Below are positions 26,901-35,480 of a stretch of DNA of 64,000 nucleotides, piece after piece. A program made the translations under genes and the position numbers. Origin of the DNA: Rhodonellum sp041748555 (GTDB taxonomy: Bacteria > Bacteroidota > Bacteroidia > Cytophagales > Cyclobacteriaceae). Numbering within the stretch: the stretch's first letter is position 1; every line of letters starts with the position of its first letter. The notes under the pieces were generated by a model. That model made no database searches and had not been told where the DNA came from. It saw nothing but the letters and a program-made list of their open reading frames with translations. The stretch covers positions 1-64,000 of the forward strand of contig JBGTDA010000099.1 of NCBI GenBank assembly GCA_041748555.1. Reading direction: 5' to 3'.

Positions 26901-27422
26901 ATGGAAGTACTGGCAGATTTGTTAAAGATTATCTTACCGGCCGCATTGGTCATTTATGGCATGTATCTTATGGTAATGTCATTTTTGAAAAAGGATCGAG
27001 AACGAATGCTTGTGGATCTTAAGACACAGAATACCCAAACCATTTTACCTATCCGGCTCCAAGCGGGAGAAAGACTCTGCCTGCTATTGGAAAGAATCAC
27101 ACCTAACAACCTGATAAGAAGAGTCAATCAAAGTAGTTTCTCAGCACGGGAATTGCATGGACAACTTTTAATGGAAGTTCGGGAGGAGTTTAACCATAAT
27201 CTTTCCCAGCAGGTTTACTTCTCGGACGAAACCTGGGAAAGTGTCAAAAGAGCGGTTGAAAACGTAATCACTTTGATCAATACAGGTTTACATGACCTGA
27301 ATGATGAAGCCCGGGGAATAGATCTGGCAAAAAGGATTTTTCAGCTTTCACTCGATCAAAAATATGATGCGATCCAAACCGCTTTAAAAAACGTAAAATC
27401 AGAAATCCGAATTTATTTTTGA
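26901..27422 (+). CDS. Membrane-anchored protein of the DUF7935 type
   Basis: A 173-residue protein with one N-terminal membrane helix (IILPAALVIYGMYLMVMSFL) followed by a basic stop-transfer sequence (KKDRERM) and a helical cytoplasmic domain (LPIRLQAGERLCLLLERITP, LLMEVREEFNHNLSQQVYFS, VITLINTG). This pattern is what I know from a conserved Bacteroidota family (DUF7935) without a known role. It is the first gene of a tight plus-strand cluster: 12 bases to the YkvA-like gene, then overlapping genes through dtd. Confidence 0.7.
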   Translation: MEVLADLLKIILPAALVIYGMYLMVMSFLKKDRERMLVDLKTQNTQTILPIRLQAGERLCLLLERITPNNLIRRVNQSSFSARELHGQLLMEVREEFNHNLSQQVYFSDETWESVKRAVENVITLINTGLHDLNDEARGIDLAKRIFQLSLDQKYDAIQTALKNVKSEIRIYF

Positions 27423-27434
27423 TATAACATAATT

Positions 27435-27854
27435 ATGAGTTCAATGAAAGGAAAATCAAGTGAATTCTTCAGTAAAGCAAAACTGCTTTTCGCTAAAAAG
27501 GCCAATAAAATTGCAGGGGAAGATGGCAAACTGAAAACCCTGCTGGATAAAGCAAATCAGAGAATCCAAACCGCAGGAAATCATCCCAATGTTCAGGCGG
27601 CACTCAATCCCATCCTGATTTTTAAAAGAATGATCCACGCTCACCGTCAAGGCCGGTATAAGATTTCTATCAAAACGATGGGACTTTTAGTACTCGGTCT
27701 CTTGTATTTTGTCACTCCCATAGACATCATACCTGATTTCATACCGGTTTTGGGTTATGCAGATGACCTTTCGGTTATCCTTGCCATTTTTGATAGTTTG
27801 AAAAATGAGGTGGATACTTTTTTGGATTGGGAACGTACCAAACTTAAATCATGA
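27435..27854 (+). CDS. YkvA family (DUF1232) membrane protein
   Basis: A 139-residue protein with the DUF1232 core KTMGLLVLGLLYFVTPIDIIPDFIPVLGYADDLSV near residues 80-110; the PIDIIPD and GYADD motifs are diagnostic. One or two membrane segments flank the motif. The function is unknown. Its stop overlaps the start of the next gene by four bases (ATGA at 27851), so translation is probably coupled. Confidence 0.9.
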   Translation: MSSMKGKSSEFFSKAKLLFAKKANKIAGEDGKLKTLLDKANQRIQTAGNHPNVQAALNPILIFKRMIHAHRQGRYKISIKTMGLLVLGLLYFVTPIDIIPDFIPVLGYADDLSVILAIFDSLKNEVDTFLDWERTKLKS

Positions 27855-28573
27855 AGAAAATAGCACTATTATCGGGCACTTCAGGATTGATCGGAATGCA
27901 GCTGCTAAATCAGATAATACAGGAACCTTCTTATGATACCATTATTTCTGTCGGAAGAAGAAAACTGGCACTAAAACACCACAAATTGGTTCAGGTGGAA
28001 GGTGATTTCGCCAAAATCCGCAATTGGGATCCGGAAGCAAAATTACGTGAATCGGATATCGGGGGTGATAACTTCACTTTGATTTCAGCCCTGAAAGAAA
28101 AAAGGGCTGAAATCCATGCATTTTCTTCGTTAGGAACCACCATAAAAAAAGCCGGATCCAAAGAGAATTTTTATAAGATAGATCATGATTTTGTATTGAA
28201 CTATGCTTTTTGGGTACATAATCTGGGAGCATCAAGATTTTTATATGTAAGTGCCATGGGTGCTGATCCTCAGGCTTCGGTTTATTACAATAAGGTAAAA
28301 GGTGAAGTGGAAGAAGACCTGAAAACAATACCTTTTTCATATCTCGGCCTGTTTCAGCCGTCTTTGTTGCTGGGCAACAGAAAAGAATTCAGATTTGGGG
28401 AAGAAGCAGCGAAAATCCTGACGAAGCCATTGGTTTGGCTGAAACTTTTTGATAAATTCAGACCAATTGATGATTATAAAGTTGCCAAGGCAATGATATA
28501 CCATGCGAATCAGCCGAAGCATGTAAAAGTTGAAGTGATTTCTTCAAAGGAAATGCAAAAAATCAAAGTATGA
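27851..28573 (+). CDS. NAD(P)-binding oxidoreductase, HTATIP2/TIP30-like
   Basis: An atypical short-chain dehydrogenase/Rossmann protein of 240 residues. The nucleotide-binding loop is LSGTSGLIGMQLL at the N-terminus, followed by VGRRKL. HAFSSLGTTIKKAGSKENFY and FLYVSAMGADPQASVYYNKV carry the Tyr-x-x-x-Lys pair usual in this family (YYNKVK). The C-terminus FSYLGLFQPSLLLGNR also matches TIP30-like proteins. The substrate is unknown. It overlaps both neighbours by four bases (27851-27854 and 28570-28573). Confidence 0.85.
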   Translation: MKKIALLSGTSGLIGMQLLNQIIQEPSYDTIISVGRRKLALKHHKLVQVEGDFAKIRNWDPEAKLRESDIGGDNFTLISALKEKRAEIHAFSSLGTTIKKAGSKENFYKIDHDFVLNYAFWVHNLGASRFLYVSAMGADPQASVYYNKVKGEVEEDLKTIPFSYLGLFQPSLLLGNRKEFRFGEEAAKILTKPLVWLKLFDKFRPIDDYKVAKAMIYHANQPKHVKVEVISSKEMQKIKV

Positions 28574-29022
28574 TCGCAATTATTCAGCGCGTTTCCGAAT
28601 CCTTGGTTAAAATCAATGGCTTGGTAAAAGGACAGATTGGAGCAGGTTTCTTGGTGCTTTTGGGAATTGAAGATGCCGACAATACAGAAGACATCAATTG
28701 GTTGAGTAAAAAAATCGTCAATCTTCGAATATTTCCCGATCAGGATGGCGTGATGAACAAAAGCATTATTGAAGCTGACGGAGACATACTTTTGATCTCG
28801 CAGTTCACCCTTCATGCCAGTACCAAAAAAGGCAACCGTCCTTCCTACATAAAAGCTGCAAAACCCGAGACAGCAATACCCCTGTACAAAGAGTTTATAG
28901 AATCACTGGAGTCGGAATTGGGCAAGACTGTTCAGACGGGTGAATTTGGAGCAGATATGAAAGTTTCTCTGATCAATGACGGTCCTGTGACTATCATCAT
29001 AGACAGCAAAAACAAAAATTGA
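28570..29022 (+). CDS. dtd: D-aminoacyl-tRNA deacylase
   Basis: Removes D-amino acids (and glycine from mischarged tRNAs) from tRNA, a translation proofreading step. The protein is 150 residues, the exact size for DTD. It begins MIAIIQRVSE and carries the two active-site motifs SQFTL (77-81) and the Gly-cisPro motif NDGPVT (136-141). The start overlaps the preceding gene by four bases, and the ABC ATPase gene follows after 24 bases. Confidence 0.97.
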   Translation: MIAIIQRVSESLVKINGLVKGQIGAGFLVLLGIEDADNTEDINWLSKKIVNLRIFPDQDGVMNKSIIEADGDILLISQFTLHASTKKGNRPSYIKAAKPETAIPLYKEFIESLESELGKTVQTGEFGADMKVSLINDGPVTIIIDSKNKN

Positions 29023-29046
29023 ATTCGAATATCCTTTTTCCGTTTC

Positions 29047-30570
29047 ATGAACAAAAGCCTGATTGTCATCCAAAACGCGACTGTTAGATTCCGGGATCAA
29101 TTGATCTTTGAAGAGTTGGATTTCAATTGGAAGCATGGGCAGCATTGGGGAATCGTGGGCCAATCAGGTGAAGAGCAAACAGCTTTTTTAAATACTCTTT
29201 TAGGCAAAACAAACTTAGTCAAAGGAAAAATAATCAGACCATTTGCGGAAGCATATCAAAACGAAATGTCTCAAAAGGGACAAGTCAACAGTTTCAGGGA
29301 TCTTATTGCTGTGGTTTCCCAAAAGTATATCTTCCGGAACAAATCCAACCTCCGGAATTTTTATTATCAACAGCGCTTCAACTCCATGGAGTCCGATGAG
29401 GCTGCCACTGTTTTGGAATATCTGGATGAACAGGATAGCTTTCAGACTGAGGTAAAAGATGCCGGTTTCTGGAATAAAGAAAGTGTGATCCAATTGATGC
29501 GCCTGGAAGAACTGAAAAACAAATCCCTGATCAAACTGTCAAACGGTGAAACCAGAAGACTGGCGATTGCGGCAGCCTTAATCAAAAATCCCAAACTTTT
29601 GCTATTGGATCAACCGATGACCGGTTTGGATCTGGAAACAAGGAGAGATTTCGGAAAAATGCTTGATTTAATTGTTGAATCGGGTATTCATATTGTGATG
29701 GCAACAAACAAGAATGAAATTCCCGGATGTATTTCGGATATAGGAGTTCTGGAAAGAAAAAAAATCAGATCCATTTATAACCTTCAAAACGACAACCTAC
29801 AATTTCCGGAGGCCAAAGCTTTTGAAGAGTTTAATAAGGATCTTCTTGGAGAACTGGTTAGTGAAAAACAGGAAATACTTTTTGAAAAAATAGTGGAGTT
29901 GAGGGATGTATCTATCAGTTATGATCAGAAAGCCATTTTGAAAGGAATCAATTGGACTGTTCTTCCCAAAGAAAAATGGGCATTGAAAGGCCCAAACGGT
30001 GCAGGAAAATCTACTTTGCTCAGTTTGATACAAGGAGAAAATCCACAAGCATATGCCAACGATATCGTACTGTTTGACCGAAAAAGAGGAACAGGAGAAA
30101 GCATTTGGGATATCAAAAAACATGTGGGTTTTGTTGCTCCGGAACTTTCCCGTTTTTTTCCTGCCAATCAAACCTGCCTGAAAGTGGTTTTATCGGGTTT
30201 GTTTGACACTATCGGATTATTTAAAAAAGTAAATCTCCAACAGGAATTGCTTGCACATAAGTGGCTGTCGCTTTTTAACCTGGAAGACTTTGCTACTTTG
30301 AGACTTAATCGGATTTCTCAGGATCATCAGCGTTTTGTCCTGCTTGCCCGAGCCATGATCAAATTGCCGGCTTTGTTGATTCTCGACGAAGCTGCCCAAG
30401 GTTTGGATGAACAACAAAGGATCGTCTTTAAAACTGCCATTGATCATATCAGCGCCAGCTACCCGGTTTCGATAATCTATGTGAGCCATTACGAAGAAGA
30501 TATTCCGGATTGCGTTGACAAAATGCTTCGGTTGGAAAACGGGAGAGTGGTTGAAACAATCAGGCGGTAA
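29047..30570 (+). CDS. Duplicated ABC ATPase, ModF-like, with one degenerate nucleotide site
   Basis: A soluble 507-residue protein with two ABC nucleotide-binding domains and no membrane segment, similar in layout to ModF. NBD1 has a degraded Walker A, GQSGEEQT (38-45), lacking the P-loop lysine, but an intact-looking signature LSNGETR (164-170) and Walker B LLLLDQP (184-190). NBD2 has a perfect Walker A GPNGAGKST (315-323) and Walker B LLILDEA (443-449), but a poor signature ISQDHQR (423-429). In a head-to-tail dimer, the NBD2 Walker A would pair with the good NBD1 signature, leaving one working site and one dead site. No permease lies next to it. Molybdate function is a family guess only. 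Confidence 0.85.
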   Translation: MNKSLIVIQNATVRFRDQLIFEELDFNWKHGQHWGIVGQSGEEQTAFLNTLLGKTNLVKGKIIRPFAEAYQNEMSQKGQVNSFRDLIAVVSQKYIFRNKSNLRNFYYQQRFNSMESDEAATVLEYLDEQDSFQTEVKDAGFWNKESVIQLMRLEELKNKSLIKLSNGETRRLAIAAALIKNPKLLLLDQPMTGLDLETRRDFGKMLDLIVESGIHIVMATNKNEIPGCISDIGVLERKKIRSIYNLQNDNLQFPEAKAFEEFNKDLLGELVSEKQEILFEKIVELRDVSISYDQKAILKGINWTVLPKEKWALKGPNGAGKSTLLSLIQGENPQAYANDIVLFDRKRGTGESIWDIKKHVGFVAPELSRFFPANQTCLKVVLSGLFDTIGLFKKVNLQQELLAHKWLSLFNLEDFATLRLNRISQDHQRFVLLARAMIKLPALLILDEAAQGLDEQQRIVFKTAIDHISASYPVSIIYVSHYEEDIPDCVDKMLRLENGRVVETIRR

Positions 30571-30841
30571 TCCGGTAGGCAATAAAGTAATAAGCAGTTT
30601 TCCGGCATGCAGTAGAATAGTTGACAGCCGCAGTATTTATTAGGATTCAGTGTCTCAAATTCCTGCAGGTACTTTCTTTACCGCAGTCCCACCGATATGC
30701 GCTTTGGTATAAACTCCCTTGCTAACTTATTGTAATAGTTCCCCGCCGCACAATCGTGTTCATTTACGGACGTAGGGCTTTCATGATACAACCCTATATT
30801 GGGCTATAAAGGGCACTCTGCGATTGGCACAATTATTAAAC

Positions 30842-30865
30842 CTACATTTAGATAATATTCTGTAG
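30842..30865. promoter_or_regulatory. Inverted repeat before the PadR gene, possible operator
   Basis: CTACA (30842-30846) and TGTAG (30861-30865) flank an AT-rich centre and end two bases before the PadR ATG. PadR regulators usually repress their own operon through a dyad near the promoter or start. The arms are short, so this is weak. Confidence 0.25.
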
Positions 30866-30867
30866 CT

Positions 30868-31212
30868 ATGAAAGATTATCAACTAGGGGAGTTTGAAGAA
30901 ATCGTCATGCTTACAGTCGGGATACTCAACAATGCCGCTTATAGTGTTGCAATCAAAGATGAAATAGAATCCCGACTTACCCGAACTGTAAGTATGGGTG
31001 CTTTACATACGGCATTAAAAAGGATGGAGGACAAGGATTATCTAAAATCGTATCCAGGGGAAGCTACCGAGGAACGGGTAGGTCGGCCAAGAAGGTATTT
31101 TGAAATTACAGCCCTTGGTAAGAAAGCCATCCTGCATGCAAAAGCTACCCGCGAACAATTATGGGCTGCTATTCCGGAGACAATTTGGCAGGCTAAACTT
31201 GCCGGGATTTAA
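30868..31212 (+). CDS. PadR-family transcriptional regulator
   Basis: A 114-residue winged-helix repressor. The N-terminus LGEFEEIVMLTVGIL, the recognition part TVSMGALHTALKRMEDKDYL and the wing GRPRRYFEITALGKKAI fit PadR. Such short PadR proteins in Bacteroidota commonly precede MacB/FtsX-type permeases, and here the permease starts 3 bases after the stop, so the regulator very likely controls that transporter. The ligand is unknown. Confidence 0.92.
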   Translation: MKDYQLGEFEEIVMLTVGILNNAAYSVAIKDEIESRLTRTVSMGALHTALKRMEDKDYLKSYPGEATEERVGRPRRYFEITALGKKAILHAKATREQLWAAIPETIWQAKLAGI

Positions 31213-31215
31213 TCT

Positions 31216-33840
31216 ATGAAAAATAAAAAGCCCATACCACCAAAATTCTTCCTTAGGTTCTTCCGATTGTTCTGTCATCCGGATATGTCAGATTACATAG
31301 AAGGGGACCTGTTGGAGGTTTACGATAGAAACCTTAAAAAACTCGGCAAAAGAAAGGCAGACCGGAAATATATCCTCGATGTACTCCTGCTTTTCAGACC
31401 CGGGATTATCAAGCCAAGAAAAGTATACCAAAATCTAAATTCTTATAGCATGTATAAAAGTTATTTTAAGATTGGGTGGAGAACGCTCCTACGTAACAAA
31501 GAATATTCTCTGATAAATATTGCCGGACTGGCTCTTAGTATTACTTGTTGCATTTTAATTTTCGCACTGGTAAAGCATCATACAGGTTTTGACAATTTCC
31601 ATCCAGATGAGGATAGGATCTACCGTATCGTAACGGAACAGCATCGTGAATCAGTTTCTTTTGTAAATAGTGTTCCTTCGCCATTAGGGGAAGTTTTTAG
31701 GGAAAACCATACGTTTGGAGAAAAAGTAGCGCGTATGTTCCATGAATCTGATGCGGTGATTACCTATGAAAAAGGAGGTGAACTGATAAAGATTAAAGAG
31801 CCTGACGGATTTGCTTTCACAGAATCGGCTTTCTTCGAAATTTTTAATTTTCCGCTTTCCAAAGGAAACATGGTTACGGCACTCAGTGAGCCAAATACCG
31901 CCATACTCACCGAAAGATTGGCGCAAAAGTATTTTGGTGAGCAGAATCCAATAGGTCAGATCATTTCCTTTGACAATACCATCCCATTTACGGTCACCGG
32001 TATTCTAGCAAACTTTCCACCAAATACGGATATCAAACCAGAAATTTTTGTTTCCTACGTTACCCTGAAAGATTTTAACTCCTGGTTGGCAAGTGATAAT
32101 GCTTGGGGCGGAATAAGTTCTGGAATGTATTGCTATACACTGCTCCAGCCTCATGTGTCGCCTACACAAGTGGAAGAAACGCTGCAGCCCTATGTAAAAC
32201 AGCACCGTCCTCAAAGTAAAAATGTGCATCACTACAAGCTGCAGCCGCTTTCGGATATTCATTTTAATGGAAAATATGGAGGGGCAATAGAGAAGTCAGA
32301 TCTTTGGATTCTTTCAGCTATAGGGATTTTTCTCTTGATTACAGCCTGTGTAAACTTCGTAAATCTGGCATCTGCGCAGGCATTAAAGCGATCGAAGGAA
32401 GTTGGGGTAAGGAAAGTTTTGGGCAGTTTTCGTGCACAGCTTTTCTGGCAATTCATTTTTGAGACAGCCATCATTACATCAGTCAGCATAGGCATAGCTT
32501 TAGTGACTTCTTACTTTTTGGTGCCTTCTGTCAATTCTTTTTTCAATACTCAGATTCCCCTGAATTTCGGTGCTGATCTGACTTTTATAGGATTTGTTTT
32601 CAGTCTTAGTATCCTGATAACCCTTCTAGCGGGGTGGTATCCGGCGATTATACTGACAGGATTTAAGCCGGTGGCAGCCCTGAAAGGAAAACTATCTCAG
32701 CAACAGTTGGGCGGTTTCAACACGAGACGATCATTGATTATTACACAATTCGCAATTTCCCAGGTTTTGATAATTGGTTTGGTCGTAGTTATGAATCAAA
32801 TGCGATTTTCCAGGCAGTCGGAACTCGGTTTTGACAAAGATTCTATCGTAATGGTGAAGTTGGGACGGGATTCTTTGAACACCATGAATACCCTTAAAAA
32901 TGAATTTTTAAGATTACCCGGTGTAGAAAAAGTTTCAATTTGCTATGATGCTCCCGCATCCTCCAATAGTTGGAATAATTCCATAAGATTTGAAAGCGAG
33001 ACCGAAGAAGTGAACTTCTTAACCAACATGAAATTGGCCGATGCGGATTATATTTCCACTTTCGATTTGGAGCTGCTGGCAGGCAGGAATCTGTTGCCAT
33101 CAGATACCGTACGGGAAGTTGTGGTCAATGAAGCATTGCTTCAAAAGCTTGGATTTGAATTATACGAAGATGCACTTGGCAGGACGATCTATGCCAATGG
33201 TGGCTCGATGAAAGGCTCCATTGTGGGAGTGGTTCAGAACTTTCATGATAAATCATTTCATGAGGAGATTTCTGCGGCATTAATAACGACTGCCAGTAAT
33301 ATGTATGCAAATTTTGCTATTAAGATTAACGGAAATACTACAATTTATACGCTGAGTGAAATTGAAAAGCTTTGGGAAGAACAATATCCTAATCAGCTTT
33401 TTGAGTATGCATTTTTAGATGAAAGTATCGCCATGTTTTACGAGGCTGAAGAGACTATTTTACAGGGTATTCAGATTTTTTCTTTTATCGCAATTTTCAT
33501 CGGTTGTCTTGGCTTATATGGACTCGTCTCATTTATGGTCACCCAAAAGACAAAGGAGGTTGGCATCCGAAAAGTAATGGGAGGGGGAGTGGCCCATATA
33601 GTCTGGATATTCGGACAGGAGTTTGTCCGATTGATCTTGATTGCCTTCCTGATTGCATCACCCATTGGCTGGTGGTTTATGCAAAACTGGCTCCAGGAGT
33701 TCGAGTTCCGAATTCAGATGGATATATGGACATTTGCCATTGCCGGCGCTGGATCATTACTCATCGCAGCTGCTACTATTGGTTATCAGGTTCTTCGGGT
33801 CGCCTATGTCAATCCGGTGCTGAGTTTGAAGACAGAGTAG
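31216..33840 (+). CDS. FtsX/MacB-type ABC permease with N-terminal permease-prefix domain
   Basis: An 874-residue inner-membrane permease. A cytosolic prefix (PKFFLRFFRLFCHPDMSDYI, then EGDLLEVYDR; roughly residues 8-75) is the domain found in PadR-linked permeases. The remainder holds two repeats of MacB-type periplasmic domain plus FtsX membrane core: TM1 at IAGLALSITCCILIFALV, core 1 with RSKEVGVRKVLGSFRAQLFW, then a second half ending with KTKEVGIRKVMGGGVAHIVW and three terminal helices. These permeases usually export or extract lipid-like or peptide substrates with a separate ATPase; none is adjacent. The substrate is unknown. Confidence 0.9.
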   Translation: MKNKKPIPPKFFLRFFRLFCHPDMSDYIEGDLLEVYDRNLKKLGKRKADRKYILDVLLLFRPGIIKPRKVYQNLNSYSMYKSYFKIGWRTLLRNKEYSLINIAGLALSITCCILIFALVKHHTGFDNFHPDEDRIYRIVTEQHRESVSFVNSVPSPLGEVFRENHTFGEKVARMFHESDAVITYEKGGELIKIKEPDGFAFTESAFFEIFNFPLSKGNMVTALSEPNTAILTERLAQKYFGEQNPIGQIISFDNTIPFTVTGILANFPPNTDIKPEIFVSYVTLKDFNSWLASDNAWGGISSGMYCYTLLQPHVSPTQVEETLQPYVKQHRPQSKNVHHYKLQPLSDIHFNGKYGGAIEKSDLWILSAIGIFLLITACVNFVNLASAQALKRSKEVGVRKVLGSFRAQLFWQFIFETAIITSVSIGIALVTSYFLVPSVNSFFNTQIPLNFGADLTFIGFVFSLSILITLLAGWYPAIILTGFKPVAALKGKLSQQQLGGFNTRRSLIITQFAISQVLIIGLVVVMNQMRFSRQSELGFDKDSIVMVKLGRDSLNTMNTLKNEFLRLPGVEKVSICYDAPASSNSWNNSIRFESETEEVNFLTNMKLADADYISTFDLELLAGRNLLPSDTVREVVVNEALLQKLGFELYEDALGRTIYANGGSMKGSIVGVVQNFHDKSFHEEISAALITTASNMYANFAIKINGNTTIYTLSEIEKLWEEQYPNQLFEYAFLDESIAMFYEAEETILQGIQIFSFIAIFIGCLGLYGLVSFMVTQKTKEVGIRKVMGGGVAHIVWIFGQEFVRLILIAFLIASPIGWWFMQNWLQEFEFRIQMDIWTFAIAGAGSLLIAAATIGYQVLRVAYVNPVLSLKTE

Positions 33841-33948
33841 TGATATAAAGATTTCGCACCAATGATTAAAAGTATTCTATTTACATTCTGCTACGAAATC
33901 GGAGAGGGGGAGAATGGGAGAACTGGGCCTGCCTTCCTCAGTCCTGAA

Positions 33949-33965
33949 TTCTGCCATTGGCAGAA
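33949..33965. repeat. 17-base near-perfect palindrome (TTCTGCCATTGGCAGAA)
   Basis: The arms TTCTGCCA and TGGCAGAA are exact complements around one central T, in the gap between the permease gene and the MazG-like gene (start 34088). No T run follows, so it is not an obvious terminator. It could be a protein-binding site; I cannot link it to a regulator. Confidence 0.4.
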
Positions 33966-34087
33966 CAGATCATAATACTCTTCGTTGCTTATTCTATCCG
34001 TCATGCAACATTAGCCATCATTGCCAAAATCCGCAATATGTCGTTATTCGGAGGGATACTAATCAACAACGCAATAATTGAACAACC

Positions 34088-34414
34088 ATGACAATAGAAG
34101 AAGCTCAAAAACAGGTAGATACCTGGATCAATACCGTCGGTGTCCGGTATTTTAATGAATTGACAAATATGACTATCCTCATGGAAGAGGTCGGGGAACT
34201 GGCGCGGATAATGGCCAGAAAATACGGTGAGCAATCCTTCAAAGAATCCGACAAAGGACAGGATTTAGGTGATGAAATGGCCGATGTGCTTTGGATTTTG
34301 ATGTGCCTTGCCAATCAGACAGGTGTGGATCTGACCAAAGCTTTGGAGAAGAATTTTGAAAAAAAGAATGTCCGGGATAAGGACAGGCATAAAGAGAATG
34401 AGAAATTGAAGTGA
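34088..34414 (+). CDS. MazG-like nucleotide pyrophosphohydrolase
   Basis: A 108-residue all-alpha NTP pyrophosphohydrolase, thought to hydrolyse non-canonical (d)NTPs. The metal-binding helices are seen as LMEEVGELARIMARKYGEQS and DLGDEMADVLWILMCLANQ, giving the family EExxE...DExxD pattern. The charged C-terminus (KKNVRDKDRHKENEKLK) is normal for this group. A tiny DUF2256 gene follows 75 bases later on the same strand. Confidence 0.9.
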   Translation: MTIEEAQKQVDTWINTVGVRYFNELTNMTILMEEVGELARIMARKYGEQSFKESDKGQDLGDEMADVLWILMCLANQTGVDLTKALEKNFEKKNVRDKDRHKENEKLK

Positions 34415-34489
34415 GTAGGGGGATAAAGTGACAGATACCAAGTAAAGGAAGGACTCCAACAAATTTCTGATTTTGGAGTTATTGTCAAA

Positions 34490-34639
34490 ATGAAGAAAAC
34501 ACACCTACCATCTAAAATATGCCCTGTTTGCAACCACTCTTTTACGTGGAGGAAGAAGTGGGAGAAAAATTGGAACGAAGTTAAATATTTTTCTAAAAAA
34601 TGTTCGGGACTTCGTACTCCCATTAATATTCAATCCTAA
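34490..34639 (+). CDS. DUF2256 microprotein, one zinc-type cysteine missing
   Basis: A 49-residue protein that starts with ATG 34490 and reads MKKTHLPSKICPVCNHSFTW, then RKKWEKNWNEVKYFSKKC. It matches DUF2256, a very small family normally with CPVC...YCxxC and usually found with cryptochrome/photolyase genes. The CxxC (Cys11, Cys14) and the last cysteine (Cys38) are present, but the first cysteine of the second pair is phenylalanine (Phe34). The strongly conserved FTWRKKW...NW core is intact. A photolyase gene lies 2 kb away on the other strand, in line with the family's usual association. The stop lies one base before the end of the convergent gene. Confidence 0.85.
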   Translation: MKKTHLPSKICPVCNHSFTWRKKWEKNWNEVKYFSKKCSGLRTPINIQS

Positions 34640-34640
34640 A

Positions 34641-35477
34641 CTAATCTAAAATTTTCACAAACAGTGACCTGCATTGCTGCTCTACAATCTGAGTGTAAGA
34701 TTTTTTATTGGTCTTGAGTGATTGAAGCAGATCCAAGTATTTCTTGTTCACATCTTCTTTATTTGCCAAGAAGTGGGAGAGGTGTTGGATAAAAAGATGA
34801 TTTCGGTACCAGTTGTAAAGCGATTGCTGTAGCCGATTGATCTGATCATGGACATCCCTGATAAATACGGGATTGAATCCGGATTCGACACGCAGGTTTT
34901 CAAGCGCGGTAATCACTCTTAAACCCTCGTAAATATCTTTCAGGGCTTTGGAGTCCAACCTGGTCTTTTGATCAAGTTGAAAATACTCCAGCTCCTCGTT
35001 GATGATCTGTGTGATCGCTGTATTGATCATGAGCGGTTTCAGCTCTTTGCTGTGATAATAGGTTTCGTAATATAAATTATCCCATGTTTTCAGCGGTGAT
35101 TTGACCACAAAATCAAAACCTTCCGCATATAATAATTTCTTTTCATCAGCTAAATGTTTTTCATAGGTATTGAAACTGATATTCCGGGTAAGTTTTAGTT
35201 CCTCGAGTTGGTGGGAGATGTATTTTAGGTGTTTGACTTTTTTCAGGTTTTTAAAAAGAGGTTTGAAGGTTTCAAAAAGTTGAAATTTCAAGCGTGCTTC
35301 TTCAAAATGAATCCTCGACAGTAGGTCAAGGTAAATTTCAAAAAAAATGAATTTCTGTTCCAACTCAATGGCTTTTTTCCCTTTGAATTGTTTGCTCAGA
35401 CTTGTAAATGAAAGCTTAGCCTCATTGTATTGCTGATTGAACAGTCTGAAGATCGGGGAAACTTTACCTGATGACAT
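34641..35477 (-). CDS. Uncharacterised alpha-helical protein, possibly CHAD-like
   Basis: A 278-residue protein I cannot place firmly. It has no signal peptide or membrane segment and is rich in Lys, Leu and aromatic residues with helical patterns throughout (HFEEARLKFQLFETFKPLFK, HLKYISHQLEELK, ENLRVESGFNPVFIRDVHDQ). The spacing of His/Lys helices recalls CHAD domains (polyphosphate-associated), but key residues are not clear to me. It is the last gene of a minus-strand unit: photolyase, Smr protein (4-base overlap), then this gene after 3 bases. Confidence 0.75.
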   Translation of the reverse strand: MSSGKVSPIFRLFNQQYNEAKLSFTSLSKQFKGKKAIELEQKFIFFEIYLDLLSRIHFEEARLKFQLFETFKPLFKNLKKVKHLKYISHQLEELKLTRNISFNTYEKHLADEKKLLYAEGFDFVVKSPLKTWDNLYYETYYHSKELKPLMINTAITQIINEELEYFQLDQKTRLDSKALKDIYEGLRVITALENLRVESGFNPVFIRDVHDQINRLQQSLYNWYRNHLFIQHLSHFLANKEDVNKKYLDLLQSLKTNKKSYTQIVEQQCRSLFVKILD

Positions 35478-35480
35478 TGC

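Noticed and set aside
33504..33848. 114-codon frame inside the permease gene
   Set aside because: Shadow of the permease reading frame on the same strand; no family match.
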